Counted from the first letter of the stretch, positions 38,692-52,100 are shown. The stretch is 64,000 bases of DNA from Puffinus mauretanicus (GCA_023333565.1 JAJKFH010000948.1:1116001-1180000), one strand, 5' to 3'. The notes: generated from the letters alone by a model not told the origin. Numbers and translations: made by a program.

Positions 38692-41600
38692 AAACACAGT
38701 TGAAAGTCTTCCTCACTCAAAAGAAATAGAATATTAGTCCCATACTGGGGAGGGGAATCAACTGAAGCTCTACAGATCTGAGGTTGACCTATATTTCTTT
38801 CTTTCTTTCACTGTGAGGACCAAGGTTTTTCTAGAAACTTTCTTTGTCTATGTGGCCCACAAAATGCATCAGCGACAAACATTTACATTTTGCTGCACCT
38901 GAAATACTTAGTCACAACTCTTTAAAGTGTGCGATCTATTCATGTATGTATTGTATTGTAAGCAGACTTTTTTGGCAAACAAGAAGGAATTTTGATAAGC
39001 AGGTAGAATTTTACAGCCTGCTCCCAATGTATTTAGTGCAGTACCCTATGAGGACAAAGGAAAATGTCTTTTTCTTTTAATTTGCAAAGTTGTAAGAAAA
39101 CCAGATGGATTTGACTACATATTTGCAATTCAGATTCTATTAGTAGGATATTGTTTTAAACAAAGAAGTCATCTAAGAAATAAAAATTTAAAACAGGCAT
39201 GTGGTTTTCATATGTCATGATGTAATTCATTTCTTTGCTTTAAAAAATACCAAAAGTTTGAGGAATTTTAAGTTCAGTGTAGTTACTGTTAAGTTTTTCT
39301 TGAAAATCACTTGACGTATTTAAAGCAACCCACTTTCCAAGAGATCATTTCACCAGTCATTTGATACTTGGCAAGTGTATTCTCTGGAAACAGAAGTTAA
39401 AGGCACTGGATGGTTTAAAAACAAGCAAACAAACAAACAAAGGCAAATATGGAAGGTTTTTTATTGTAAAATAATATAACATATCAGATACTGGACTGCT
39501 GTGTAGTCAGGCCAGCACATATATGCATCTCAATTTACAGTGCTCTGCGTTACACACCAGTTGTTTTCTCATGAGAATTATTTGCAGCTCTCTTAATATT
39601 CTATAATCTTTTCATGGACATTTTCATTTATTTGAAGTTTTACAGGAAATTAACATCCGAGTTTGGAGTCCACTATTGACCTGAATGTATTAAGAGAGAG
39701 AGAATTCTTGATGCAGTAGCATGAACTGTGGGCATAATTCCAGGACGGGAGTTTGGGCTCCCATTCTACGAGCCCAAATTGAGTGGCTTTAAAGGCCATC
39801 TGATCCTCATAATACGTTGTCAGGCCAGTGGAGGTATCTACAGTTACTTCTGGAATGAGAGGTAACGGTGCCCTCAAAATGTTGAGATACCTGCTATCTG
39901 GTTAGTACTTTTAAGGAGTCAAGTTGTACATCTTAAATCTGGGCCTGCTCTCTTTATAATTGACTCATATTCTAGTGTGAAGTTAACCTCAACATTTACA
40001 TTCAAAAGAACCTAGATTACAGTTGACTAAAAGGATATGGGAGTTGTGTACCCTGTTTACATTTATACCTGCTAAAGACGTGCAGGTCTTTTAAAGACAT
40101 GGGGATGCCACGTGGAAGCGAATGTGTCTAGCCTGGGCAATCACTGTTACTGCTGTTCTGATCTAGGAACACATCAACTTGTGGGAAAATGCCGAAATCT
40201 GTTGCTCTTGGGTTTCCTTGCTGTGTAGGTGGCTCAGATTTTCAGAGCCTATTTGCCAACCACAGATTTGCAGTCTCTGTTTTCAGCCCATTAGAAGGGC
40301 TCTGAAAACCCTAGCTGCACCTGGTGGTGCCAGCATTTCCAGGCTCCTACCCCCTAATCAGAGGGCTGGTAGCTTTGTCTTGGCTGATTGACATGGATGG
40401 AGACCTCAGATGTTATTTCTTTACAATGAATTGGCAAGCCTATCTTCTCTTTTAGAGAGCATGCCAATTTTACTAAAAAAATTATACATAAATTCCTGAT
40501 TCTGGATTTGAAGGGAGGAGCTTGTAAATTTAAGGCTAGTATTGTCAGTGCATGCTGCAAGATTGAATCATACCTAGATGGATTTTGGTTGCCTTATGGA
40601 AATTCAGGTATGAGGAAGCAATAGTAGTCCACACAGAGTAGCTGAGATGATTAAAGGATTTGATTTTTCTTAACGGTACAGGCAAGGGTTAAGCAGGATT
40701 CTGAATATTTGACACACATCTTAGTTTGAGCTCCTAGGACTTTATAAATTGTGTGCCTACCATTTATGTTCTTCTGGATCATTCATCTATATCTTTAGAT
40801 CCCTGTTCTTCACTGCACTTATCTATATGTACACACATATATATGTCTACAAAACCAGTAGTAATGAAAACACCAAAAGGTACCTGTGTACAGAAGTCCG
40901 GTATCAGATTTGTGTATTCATTCAGAGGTAGATAACACAGTGCATTTGGAACATGAGACAGGCTTTTATCTTCAGTTGTCTCTTCAAATTCGCAGTGAGG
41001 AATCTGGCTTCTGTGAAGTAAGATGGTGACCCCAGTTCAGTTCCTGGTATACAAAGTGTCCAGATCACAGTTGACAGTAACTAGAACTAGATAGGCATGG
41101 CTGTCTCAGTAGAAACAATTTGAAAGGGTCAGGAGACTCAAATATCCTCTGTTATTCAAAATGCTGTCTATAGGTAAAGACAGAAAAATGTTTCATTGAA
41201 CAGTCTCAGAAGATGCACCTCTTATTTTTATACATTCTCTGAATAAAATGTTACAGCTCAAGAGGATATCTGATTAGCACTTACAACGTGTATTGATATG
41301 GGAATATATTGTTCCCCTGAAAGGAGATTTAAAAATCTCTTTGAAATCAATGGTATCAGGATATGGCTTTTAATCGTAAAATCTTTTTTTTGTTCTTTGG
41401 AGCACACATAATAAATTCTTTTTAGTCTAAAATTATATGGGGTTTTTTATATATTTTGCTCTGAATGGTGTTCATTTCTGCCTCATTTTCTGTCTGAATA
41501 AATAATCTCAAATGTAACTGAAGTAGAGCAGTTTTGCTAGCCTGCTTGGTGATAATTACAAAGCTGAAGAAAATGACCTGCTATTGCTGGCTTGCTTTAG

Positions 41601-44383
41601 AGTGGGGTGACTTGTGGTTCTGTTACTAGTCAGTCAAAATCCATTGTTTAAGTGTTGCATGACTGTCAGTAGGCATACCAAACCACCGCAGCCAAATGAA
41701 TGCCTTGCAGGAGAGACACTCAACTACCTATCACTTACGTTTGGTAAAAAATGTGAAATGACAACAATGTAGAGGAAAATTAGAATCAATCAGTAGAAGC
41801 CAAAAGCTGTTTAACGTTTTTGTAGAGAGTGCTGACTCGACAGGGTAAGTGGCATCAAGAGTCTTAGAATGAAGCAATTCACTTTTATTCCTGAATTTCC
41901 TTCCTGCACAAAATTGCTAGTTTTAGCAGTGCTGGGACAAATCGGGTGAAGTCTTAGAGATGTGGGCTGGTGCCTACTCGGATTGACAGACAACACATTC
42001 ATTTTAATCTCTGGTGGAATTGAGATGTAAGGTAGACTTCCAGAGACAAGATGGCTAATATATTATCCAGCTCTGCTACTTCCAGTGTCACTATCTGAAA
42101 AGGGCCCTGTCAACTGAAAGACGTAATACTAATTTCAAATTTATCTAATTTTTCAACAGTAGCATATAAAATGGCTTTAATTTAGACAGAGATTTAGGAG
42201 GAGAAAGGGATAAAGATGGGTGGGGTATCTAATTTTCGACTTTCCTTACTTACAATTTGACAGCCATTTTTTACAATTTCTTTTGTTATTTCATGTATAC
42301 ACTGAAGCTGTTCCTCTTACTACTGTCTCTTGGGAGAGACATTCATTAAAAAAGTGTTAAAACAATATAAAATTTTCATTGATGGAGGATAGTAAGGACA
42401 CATAATTGCGAGTTAATAATAGTCCCTTTAAATTTCACACTTCAGATAGAGGTTCTGATATTTTCATACTTAGAAGCTTTATTCTATCCTCATTCTCTAT
42501 CTGTAAGCTTATTTTGTTATCTGTTTCTTTTCTTTTTTTATCTAGGCATAGCAAATCAAAATAATTAGCTGCTGTTATTCACACATTAAATTATCCCTCA
42601 AAGGAAAGAAAATGGTTTCAAAAGGTGACATAATTAAGCAAACGCAGATAAAAATTTACCCACATATTACATCTCTTATTTTTTTCATTTAAAAGAAATA
42701 TTTTCAGAGATATTGGTGATCTAAGCAAGTGATCTAAAAGAAATAAAGAAGAAAATCCTCTGAGATGTGAGACAGGGAGGAGAACAGAAAAGGACTGTTG
42801 TGCCAATACCTGAGAACAGGGCAGCTATTTAAGCCAGGTCCTGCCTCATTTCATGAATATATCTGGCATGGTGAACTGAAATGCCAGAAGGAGGGTGATG
42901 ATGCTTAACTACATTTTTGTGGTATGATTTTTCTGTCTGAATTTAGATTTCAAAAATTAAACTTTTAACAAGATGAGTCTTAGATATAATAATGACTGGG
43001 ACAATCAATTAGAACACTATAAAAACAAAAAAAAGGCAAAACTAGAGTTTCTTGGGTGAGGAGTACTTCTTGGACAAAATTTCCTGTTGCTTTGTTTGGA
43101 ATAGTTCATATGTTTCCAGGATTAATTTATTTATTGTAGTGTAAAGAAAAAAAAAATTATTGAAGACTGTTAATGCCTCTGATTTGTGGAGGAAGTTCTT
43201 TGCACTTAGCCCGTTGTCATCTGCATGAGGTTAGCTGAGTTATTAACTACTTAAAATCATAGTTTTCATGTGCTCAGTGGACCTTCTTAACGAAATTCTG
43301 AAAAGATTCACCTCATTTTATCTTGCTGCCGTGCTCTCCAAACCTGTTCACTTACTGAAACGGCCAAGTTCGATGTTCACAGAGTGATTGAACAAGGACT
43401 TCTCAGCATTTTTTTAACTTTATTTCTTCCGTGAAATTACGATCTGTTCTGATACCAGGAAGAACGGTCGAAATATGCTTTTAGTGGCCTACTTACAACT
43501 TCTAAGTGACTTGTAATGAAAGGTGCAAGCCATTTTGGTTTGCCTGAGTGGAAAGTAATGTGAAAACAAAAGCAAAAGAGGAAATGGGGTCTAAGAGCAG
43601 AGTGGGAGAAGGATCAGCTTACTCCCAGGAAAAACGGAGTGTGGTTCTAAGTGAAAGGATACTGACTTTTAAAATATTTTATTTTCTAATAAAAAGTGTC
43701 TAAAGCATAATAGTTGCATTTAATAATATTAACACTTAACAGGGTTAGTGAAGTTGGAAAAGTGAGCACTTCTACTTTGAGAAATAGCACAGCTAAAGTT
43801 GCCAATTATGCATTTTGTCAGCCTTTAACTTTTTTTTGTATTCTTTTTTCATAAAACCTGTGCTTTATCAGAGATACTCTGAAGGAGATCACTGAACATC
43901 TTGTCTTGCAAACACTGGAAGGCCAAAACACTTAAAACTTTCCATAATTTGCATTAATTCTCCTCCTCACTTTCTAGATAGTTAAATGGAAGCATGTGCA
44001 GCCTGAGTTACAAAAATGGTAAGTGCTCACAGCTGCAAAAGCCATCAGTGGGAACTCTCTTCTGAACACTGAATCCCCTAAACCAAAAGCTTTATCTTTA
44101 ACTGGCAGCCTAATTAGGGGTACCTAGGGAGTTTTGGCTGTTATGTCTCTTACTCTGTGCCCATTTTGCAGATGGCAACTATCCTCCCACATAGTACTGG
44201 CAATCCACGTTGCCAAGTGTACTGTAGAAACTAATTTGAAATTTATAAGCACTAAGAATCCTCTGTGATGGTATTATGGAATAGCATACTAGGGAATTAG
44301 TAAGTCTGCGTTTTGTCTGATGTTAGTGTGGAACTACATGAGGGATGACAGAGATAAATGGAAATATGAATAAAACATATTCC
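38692..44383 (+). other. SEMA5A: SEMA5A intron C-D, middle part
   Basis: AT-rich intron. It has a short (TTTC)n near 38800, an (AAAC)n tract at about 39419-39441 and an alternating purine-pyrimidine patch near 40825-40850. A minus-strand frame at 39650-39877 reads like protein but is unidentified (see findings). Confidence 0.6.
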
Positions 44384-44710
44384 TCCAAGGAAGGAGACTC
44401 CAGAACCTCTCTGGGCAACCTGTGCCAGTGCTAAGTCACCCTCACAGTGAAAGAAGTGTTTCCTGATGTTCAGATGGAACCTCCTGTGTTTCGGTTTGTG
44501 CCCATTGCCTCCTGTTCTGTCCCTGGGCACAACTGAAAAGAGCCTGGCTCCCCCTTCTTTGTATCCTCCCTTCAGGTATTCGTACATATTGATGAGATCC
44601 CCTCTGAACCTTCTCTTCTCCAGACTGAACAGTCCCAGCTCTCTCAACCTCTCCTCAAAGCAGAGATGCTCCAGTCTCTTAATCACCTTTGTGACCCTTC
44701 ACAGGTGTGA
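44384..44710 (-). mobile_element. Old CR1 relic, antisense
   Basis: A diverged CR1 fragment. The minus strand still reads [20 protein letters not shown], then [20 protein letters not shown], the same block as in the younger copies but with many substitutions and a different subfamily wording. The tail and 3' terminus are gone. It is clearly older than the copies at 26, 37 and 48 kb. Confidence 0.9.
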
Positions 44711-45645
44711 TGTGAACAGACAATTAAAGAGAGAATGATAATGCCCATGGATTTGAGTTGAACAAGAATGATCAGTCTAGCATTTTTTATACTCTAGACA
44801 AAATGTTTGAATTTATTAATTTTTATGTGTAATTTATAGGTATTTTTACAAGTGTTAAAACAATTGTATTATGCTTCACTATGGTGGGACTTCCACCTAC
44901 TTTCTTATGTATCTTTAGCTGTGAAGCTGCAGGGCTATTGCCTTGACTGTTAATGCTTGACCTACCGGTAGCAAGAGAAAGCTGCCATTTAGTAGAGAAA
45001 AGAACTTCTAGTTTTGTACAGTGGGTCTTTCAGAGTCTATAGGAAGCTGGACTACCATCCTTTTCTCTAACCTTCTTTTTTCCTCCTCATGTGCCACGAG
45101 GAGGGAATGTCTAGGGCAGCATGTGATGTGTGAGAGGTGTGATGGCAGCCACCCTTTGAACTTATTTCCAGGGATTCTATAGCAGCGCAGAAAACAAATC
45201 AGAGGGTTTTCTAACTATTTTTCAGAGAGTAGACATTGTCATCTGATTTCTGACAAAGATGATAACTATAATTCCAAAACTGATAGAAAAGACTAAGAAC
45301 TGTAAATCCTGAAATCTTCTTTACTTGGAGCAGACAACATACGCTTTTTAGGAATTGCTGTAATTCTTTAGTAATTAAGTACAATAATCAGTCTTGACGA
45401 CATACCGTGCATGTGGCCAGAAATTCAGCTATGCACTTAAAAGAAATCCTAGCTTTGTGTAGGCATTCAAATTCATTTTTCTTCTGTTTTGTCATTTCAT
45501 CTGTGCCGTACCACAACAGGGATCAATTTCAGTATCTGTTTTAGGCCTATGAAATATGAAGAGGTGCCACATAGTTATTTAGAGATCTTTGGCTGGTACA
45601 GACGAAGATAAACGTTCATGTTTTCTGATTGGTGTTCATTCACAG
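44711..45645 (+). other. SEMA5A: SEMA5A intron C-D, last part
   Basis: Intron up to the acceptor attggtgttcattcacag. I see no gene or repeat. Confidence 0.7.
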
Positions 45646-45763
45646 TGCATGCATTGGATCCCAAGACCCTTATTGTGGTTGGGACATGGTGATGAAGAAG
45701 TGCACAACGCTGGAAGAAAGTCTGAGCATGAGTCAATGGGAGCAAAGCATTACTGTGTGTCCA
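45646..45763 (+). CDS. SEMA5A: SEMA5A exon, PSI domain
   Basis: The 118-base exon encodes the last base of a Ser codon and 39 residues, ACIGSQDPYCGWDMVMKKCT to WEQSITVCP. It is the core of the PSI (plexin-semaphorin-integrin) domain: a cysteine-rich knot after the propeller that orients the stalk. The hallmark DPYCGWD and cysteines at positions 2, 10, 19 and 38 of the exon are present. The donor is CCA/GTAAGT. Phase 2 in, phase 0 out, reading straight into the first thrombospondin exon at 52418. The sequence LEESLSMSQWEQSI is close to SEMA5A of other vertebrates. Confidence 0.97.
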
Positions 45764-47109
45764 GTAAGTCCAAATACATTCATTTATCTCTTAAAACTTT
45801 TGATTCCATGTGAATTTCATGAAAATGAGCTGGCATAGATTTTTCAAGCTCAGAAGACTCTATTTAATGCTATTTTCCTCAGACCGTCTCCTCAGATTTT
45901 AATAGGATATTTAGTTTGTTTTCAATGTCTTATCAAACTACTTATATAATATAATCAAATTATTTATAGTGCTTTCAAAGGGTAGTCGTTTTTTACCTGT
46001 AATGTCTGTGTTCCCACCGTGAAAGCAAATATTTACTAGGATTAGAGGTATTGACATGTTTTTCTCTGCAGGATTTTTCTCCATTTTGTACTTTGAAAAA
46101 ATTTAATCGCTAGTGGTATAATCTTTTCTTTTAGGACCATTATTGCTAATATAAAAGGCCATATAACATCTTTCAAAGTCCATGAATTGCAAGGGTGTAT
46201 TGTATGAGTTAAATCTCACTCACATAAATTACAGGAGTGATAATTATAATAAACTGAGTGTTAATATTTAGAGTGGCTTAACACTTTCTTTAAAAATTAT
46301 TTTGAATAAATTTAATATAATAAAAAACAAACAAGAAAATCAATTTATATCCCTCCTTTTTAATGTGGTTTCAGTGTTGTTTTAATATTGATTCTTTTCC
46401 TTCACTCCAAAGAGCACAAAAAGAGGGTTGAGAAGGATCTTCCATGTGCTACTAAGCTCTTTCCTTTGGAGACTCATGCTGCTTTGTCTTTGCCTTCTGC
46501 CCATGAAGAGGGAGCCTTTCCAACTCAATTCTGCTTTCATTGCTAATAAGGACTTCTTGAACTTGTCCGCACTCGCCACTGGAGCACATGCATCTATGAA
46601 TTTATGCTCATATGACATCCATGTTCTATTCTCCATGTGTTTAACAAGCTCCTTTTAACTTCTTACTGACACTCCTCTTTCTTAAGCTGGGCTTTGTTTA
46701 GTGAATTAGAGATGTGCAAAATTAGTATAAAGTTCTTCCAGCTCTCACTTTTGATCTCTAAATGTGTTGCAGCAGCCTCATAGATACAAATCACTACACT
46801 GATTCTGAGGTCCTTGAGAGCTAGCTCCTGTGTTCTGACTGTCTGTGTTTGACATTAAATAGTAGTTGTGTTAAACAATATCTTGTCCTGTCCTTTGCAT
46901 CCATGCTCTCACATAGTGGCCTAATAAAAAAGCCTCGCATTGGATTAATCTGCATTAGCATTTTAGCTCAAATCAAGAGCAACTTTGGGGCAAATACTCT
47001 GATTTTTCCCATCTACTATTCTTTGGTTCACATCACAAAGCAGTCTTGAAGCACACAAGCCACATTACTTTCAGATGAAATTAAACCAAAAATGTGCTCC
47101 AGGGCATTT
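45764..47109 (+). other. SEMA5A: SEMA5A intron D-E, first part
   Basis: Start of a 6.7-kb GT-AG intron. The section to the solo LTR is AT-rich. The 46382-46660 stretch is open on both strands without recognisable content. Confidence 0.65.
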
Positions 47110-47114
47110 GATCC
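47110..47114 (+). repeat. Target-site duplication GATCC (left)
   Basis: Five bases GATCC directly before the LTR, repeated at 47629-47633 directly after it. A 5-bp duplication is the usual size for ERVL-type integration. Confidence 0.85.
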
Positions 47115-47628
47115 TGTCCTGGTTTCAGCTGGGGTAGAGTTAAATTTCTTCCTAGTGCTGTGTTTTGGATTTAGTATGAGAAGAATGTTGATAACACACC
47201 GATGTTTTAGTTGTTGCTAAGTACCCTCCTAATCAAGGACAGCTCTCATGCCCTCCCAACTGAGCTAGGTGCACCATATGGGAGTGAACATAGTCAGGAC
47301 AGCCAGCCCAGCTGGCCAACAGGGTATTCCATACCATGTGACATCATGCTCAGTATATGAATGGTAGGCGTGTTCCAGGAAGTAGGGGTGGCTACTTGGT
47401 TATTGGTCAGTGCGGGTGGTGAGCAATTGCATTGTGCATCACTCATTTGGTATATTCTATCTTTATTATTGTTTTCCCTTTTCTGTTCTATTAAACTGTC
47501 TTTATCTCAATCCACAAGTTTTTCTCACTCTTACCCTTCCAATTCTCTCCCCATCCCACTGGGGGGGAGGGGGGGAGTCAGCGAGCGGCTGCGTGGTATT
47601 TGGCTGCCTGCCAGGTTAAACCACGACA
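47115..47628 (+). mobile_element. Solo ERVL-type LTR, sense orientation
   Basis: A 514-base LTR with TG...CA ends: it starts TGTCCTGGTTTCAGCTGGGG and ends GGTTAAACCACGACA, which I recognise as a family abundant in bird genomes. In sense it carries a CRE-like TGACATCA (47339-47346), a weak TATA box (TATATGA, 47354-47360), an ATTAAA polyadenylation signal (47490-47495) followed by a T/C-rich region, and a G-run (47561-47576). It has no internal retroviral sequence, so the provirus was lost by LTR-LTR recombination. Perfect GATCC duplications on both sides fix its limits exactly. Confidence 0.93.
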
Positions 47629-47633
47629 GATCC
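47629..47633 (+). repeat. Target-site duplication GATCC (right)
   Basis: Right copy of the 5-bp duplication that flanks the solo LTR. Confidence 0.85.
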
Positions 47634-48633
47634 ATGGCTAAAGCAAGTCCAAAGTAAAGCCCATAAAATACGTATCGTGTATGTGTCAAGTCTTCAACAC
47701 CAACTGTTTTATTTTCCAGATTTGCAGTTTATGTGCGTACGACTTGCTAACATAGACATAGCCATTGTCTCACAGAAAGTCTGGATTCAGTCACTAGTGC
47801 AGTCCTTGCTCCCTGATTGGGAAGTAACTAGATGCACTGTACAAGTATATTAATTTCCAAGTATATGGAGTGTATCATATCTCCCTGCGGTAATCCCACA
47901 GGCTAAATGTGGTTATGTGGAGGGTTTGCTGGTGGCCTAGTTGGGTTTCTGTTTTAGGAGGGATAACTGGAATGGGTTGGTTGGTTGATACTTGTATGAA
48001 CAGTCTGCCTACTGCTTAGTCTTGGAATTCTGGCATTAGCCCTTATTTTCTTTCGTAGATACAAAACATGAGGCCAAGAGGGGGTGGACAGGGGGGAGGA
48101 ATGGTTTAGAAAGCAGAATTCAATTCTGTTCCATTCAACTGGAAAAATAATTATATATGACAGTTGCGTAGGATCTGACAGTCTAGTCAAAGCAGGGGAG
48201 CACCAAAGGATTGCTCAGAAATTCATCCACAGCTGTGAGACTTATTCTGCATATCAGAGACGAAAAGATTTAGCAAGCCTCCAAACGAGTTTTGGAGTTG
48301 AGCAGATTGGGATTGCGTAACATAAGGAAAATTTTAGAATTAACTGTATAAATTGAAAAGCGTGGGTTTACCACTTTACTGTCTTAAACCCCTGAACTCT
48401 AAGTAACACTTTATTGAGCAAATTTGAAAACTTCATAGAAAATTTCCTTTAAAATAACACTGTATTCTGGCAAACTGCAATCGATTACAATTTTGCTTAG
48501 CGAGGCTTTCAAATATTTGTTTTTATAGCATTTTTATGTGCTCTATTCACAGAATATATAAAACAAGATGTAATGAATTTCATTTTGTAGGCAACTGAGC
48601 TATGTGCATCCTTGACATTTGCTATATACAGAT
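47634..48633 (+). other. SEMA5A: SEMA5A intron D-E segment
   Basis: Intron between the solo LTR and the next CR1. No gene or repeat recognised. Confidence 0.65.
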
Positions 48634-49175
48634 AATCATAGAATCATAGAATCATAGAATCATAGAATCAGTAAGGTTGGAAAAGACCTTTAAGATCATC
48701 GAGTCCAACCGTCAATCCAACACACCATGCCCCCTACACCATGTCCCCAAGGGCCTCATCTACACGTCTTTTAAATACCTCCAGGGATGGTGACTCTACC
48801 ACTTCCCTGGGCAGCCTGTTCCAAGGTCTGACCACTCTTTCAGTAAAAAAATTCCTCCTAATGTCCAATCTAAACCTCCCCTGGCGCAACTTGAGGCCAT
48901 TTCCTCTCGTCCTATCGCTAGTTACTTGGCAGAAGAGACCAACACCCACCTCGCTACAACCTCCTTTCAGGTAGTTGTAGAGCGCGATGAGGTCTCCCCT
49001 CAGCCTCCTCTTCTCCAGACTGAACAACCCCAGTTCCCTCAGCCGCTCCTCATAAGACTTGTGCTCCAGGCCCTTCACCAGCTTCGTTGCCCTCCTCTGG
49101 ACACGCTCCAGCACCTCCATGTCCTTCTTGTAATGAGGGGCCCAGAACTGAACACAGTATTCGAGGTGCGGCCTC
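48634..49175 (-). mobile_element. CR1 LINE 3' fragment with octamer tail
   Basis: About 540 bases, antisense. It starts with four perfect AATCATAG units (48634-48665), then the CR1 terminus and a 128-codon open piece ending [11 protein letters not shown] (48734-49120). Similarity stops at about 49175. It belongs to the same young group as the 22-, 26- and 37-kb copies. Confidence 0.95.
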
Positions 49176-52100
49176 GATAATGTTGCAGGCAGAACATAAC
49201 AGAATCTTAGAAACCTTCTACCCTTCCTCTTTTGGTTCCATTTGGTTCCAATAGCTTAATTGTTAATAAAACTACACTGATCTTTTTAAAACTATAGAAA
49301 ATTTGTCAGATTAATGCATGACCAGTTTCTTCTAGACTCGGATCAGAGAGAGAGGCCTGTTTATACATTAGTTTAGCCCAAAATTAAAAGTGTGACCAGT
49401 TGCACTTGAGAAATTATTTCCTAGGGAATTATTCATATATCTGAATATTTATTGGCATGTCATGGTAGAGCAGGGAAGGCACTAGGAGAAGTAGCTGAGC
49501 ACCTGTGTTACCGTCTCTCTGAACTTTGAAAAATGTGATTAATTTGTGAAAAATGTGGTTATTTTGGTTGTCTTGCTTTGATTTAATTCTCAAGTTGTTT
49601 TTTTAGGTTATTGCTTCAGTTGGCATGACTACACCAATTGTGCATGATGTAGATAGTGATTAATGCTATGGCATATATATCTACTTTGAGCTTCTTCCAG
49701 TTGGTCAGATATCCCTATTATTCATCGAATATTTTTTATAGTAATGAAGGTTCATTGTTTTGCCAAAATATTTTCCAGTGGGACCACTTGCAATCCATCA
49801 CTTAAAAATACACTGTCTGACATTATCAAAAAGCTTTTAAAAGGAAAGTAAAAATAGTTTTAAAAAAAGTTGTTGGGTTTTTTACATAAGTATGCAGCAT
49901 GAAATGGCTTTATTTTTACAGCTGTAGCAAACATTGCACCCAGGGAAAAGTATAGTATGGCATCTTACCTGAATTCATTAGCAGCATCAGGAAAAACTCC
50001 AGAGCTGCTGAATTCTATACAGAGTAATCTCAAACCAAAGAGCTCGTGGCAGATTTAAGGACTGGGTTCACTGAAGATGTGACCTCGACTCAGAGTGCAG
50101 AGCCACAAACCAGGAAGACAAGGTGGGTGCAGAGAGGCTCAAGACAAAGAAGATCGGCATTTGGAGGACATTAGGAAGGAAGAAGGGACTAGAGGTATCT
50201 GCAGAAGGGAAGGGGTGATAAAACCAGGGTGGTAGAGAGGGAAAGCAGCGTGTAGCTGGGCCAGGGAACTACAGCCATATTGTCTGCTTCATTGGGATTT
50301 TCCCCCTGAGGCGTGTCAGATGGTGAAAGGTTAATGGGCATAGGTTCTGGTGAGGGCTAAAAAGGTCTCTCATCAGTACATTTTGCTTTCCTATAGTCCT
50401 ATGATGAAATTGTTTGATATCACTTGTGAAAGGGAGATATTCATAGAGAGACAGAGCAGATGAATCATGGGGAACAGCAGAGACTGCAGTGGGATGATCT
50501 GTACAGGAGTAGGGGAAAAAAATGAAAAAAGAGAAACCTGCCATCAGTATGTGCTTCTGAGCTCAAGCTTTCAGCTAAGTTTTATGAATACTTTCCCTGC
50601 CACTTGTTGTAAATTATGGTAACCATAGACAACTGTAGCTTTAGTTTATAATTGTAAGTGCAACAATAAAGATGTTTCGGTGCAGCATAGAAATAAAAAG
50701 CAGTAAAGGCATTTTCACATCTCTGACATTAATTGGATTGGGGACATATCATTGCTAGTTTATGGACTATATATTTGTTAGACCAGCAATGTAAGAGAGA
50801 ATGGGTTTACTTATCACTTAACTAGAAGTAAGTATGTCCTGTTGTCTTACGAAAAAACAACAGTGTATACTCTGCACGAGCAAAGGTCGGTGAGTCATTT
50901 TCAATAAACAGCTGTCAGCAGAATTTTGACATGATGAATTATGGTTATGTCAGTTGTAGCTGGCAGAATATACACATATCTGTTCTGTGGAGAAGCTGTA
51001 TCTGTGAAAAATAAATCATGCAAAATGTAATTAATAGTGAAATTATGGAACCTTTACCACAGTGGAAGGAATCAGCGAGCAACCAGCGTGGCAGTGGAAA
51101 CATGTCTTGTGCTGTAGTCGAATCTCTTGTATCTTCAAATTATCAATGAAATGTATACTTCCCTCACCACTGTTAAAAGGAAGCAATACTAAAAATAGCA
51201 AAGGGAGACACCATTTCAGATCATTCATGACAATCTACAACTGTACTTCCTATTTCAGTATATAAGCAAATGTTAAAGTGTTAAGTTCTTACACATTTGA
51301 TGTAATATGCATGACTACAACTGATACATATTTATTTTTATCTAAGAGTGAATTTAAATGCTATATTTAGCCTGTACTTGTTAGTACTACTGTTTTGACT
51401 GAAAGTGACAATCAAAAGGCAAATCCTTTAGCATTTAAGTGAAAAAGTGGCCATCATTTCTATTTATGATCACAGATTAGTCAAGATTAACATCTTGCTA
51501 ACAGAATTAGTAATATGAAAGCCTGTCTTTGTTAAGAGAACTGAATTCCCCATGTCCAGTCCCATTTTCTTTATAAGTCCCAGTAACCATGGAGGCTGCT
51601 GCAATTTCCATTAGCACGTTTTGTTTCAGCTGGACAGTAAAGATTTTTTATTAACATGTGTTATGGCTGCATGATGGAAACATTCCAGTCAAGATGAGAG
51701 TGGTCCTACCCTTCCAGCCAAAGGTGTTGAGAATTGACTTCAGCGGGAGCAAACTGTCTCATCATGTAGGGTTAGGTGCTACTTTTTAAAGATGTTTTTA
51801 GGATTTATACATGTAATTACATCTAACATTTAGACAGAGTCATATTTAAAACCACATTTTATTTTTAAGGAATGGTGCTATATGACACGTGCTTCAAAAA
51901 ACTTGTCAAAAAAAGACACTCATCATGGAGATTTGAGGTTGATACATCCAGTTTTGTTACCCTGGACTATTATCCTCTGCTGCCTCTTCCTTTTGATCTA
52001 GATTTGGGTTTCCACACGCATTCTTGCACATGCTGTTTTACAGTCAGTATCCAGGTTCCTAATCACAGGTAAATTTTAGGAAATAGGGAATACTGTCATC

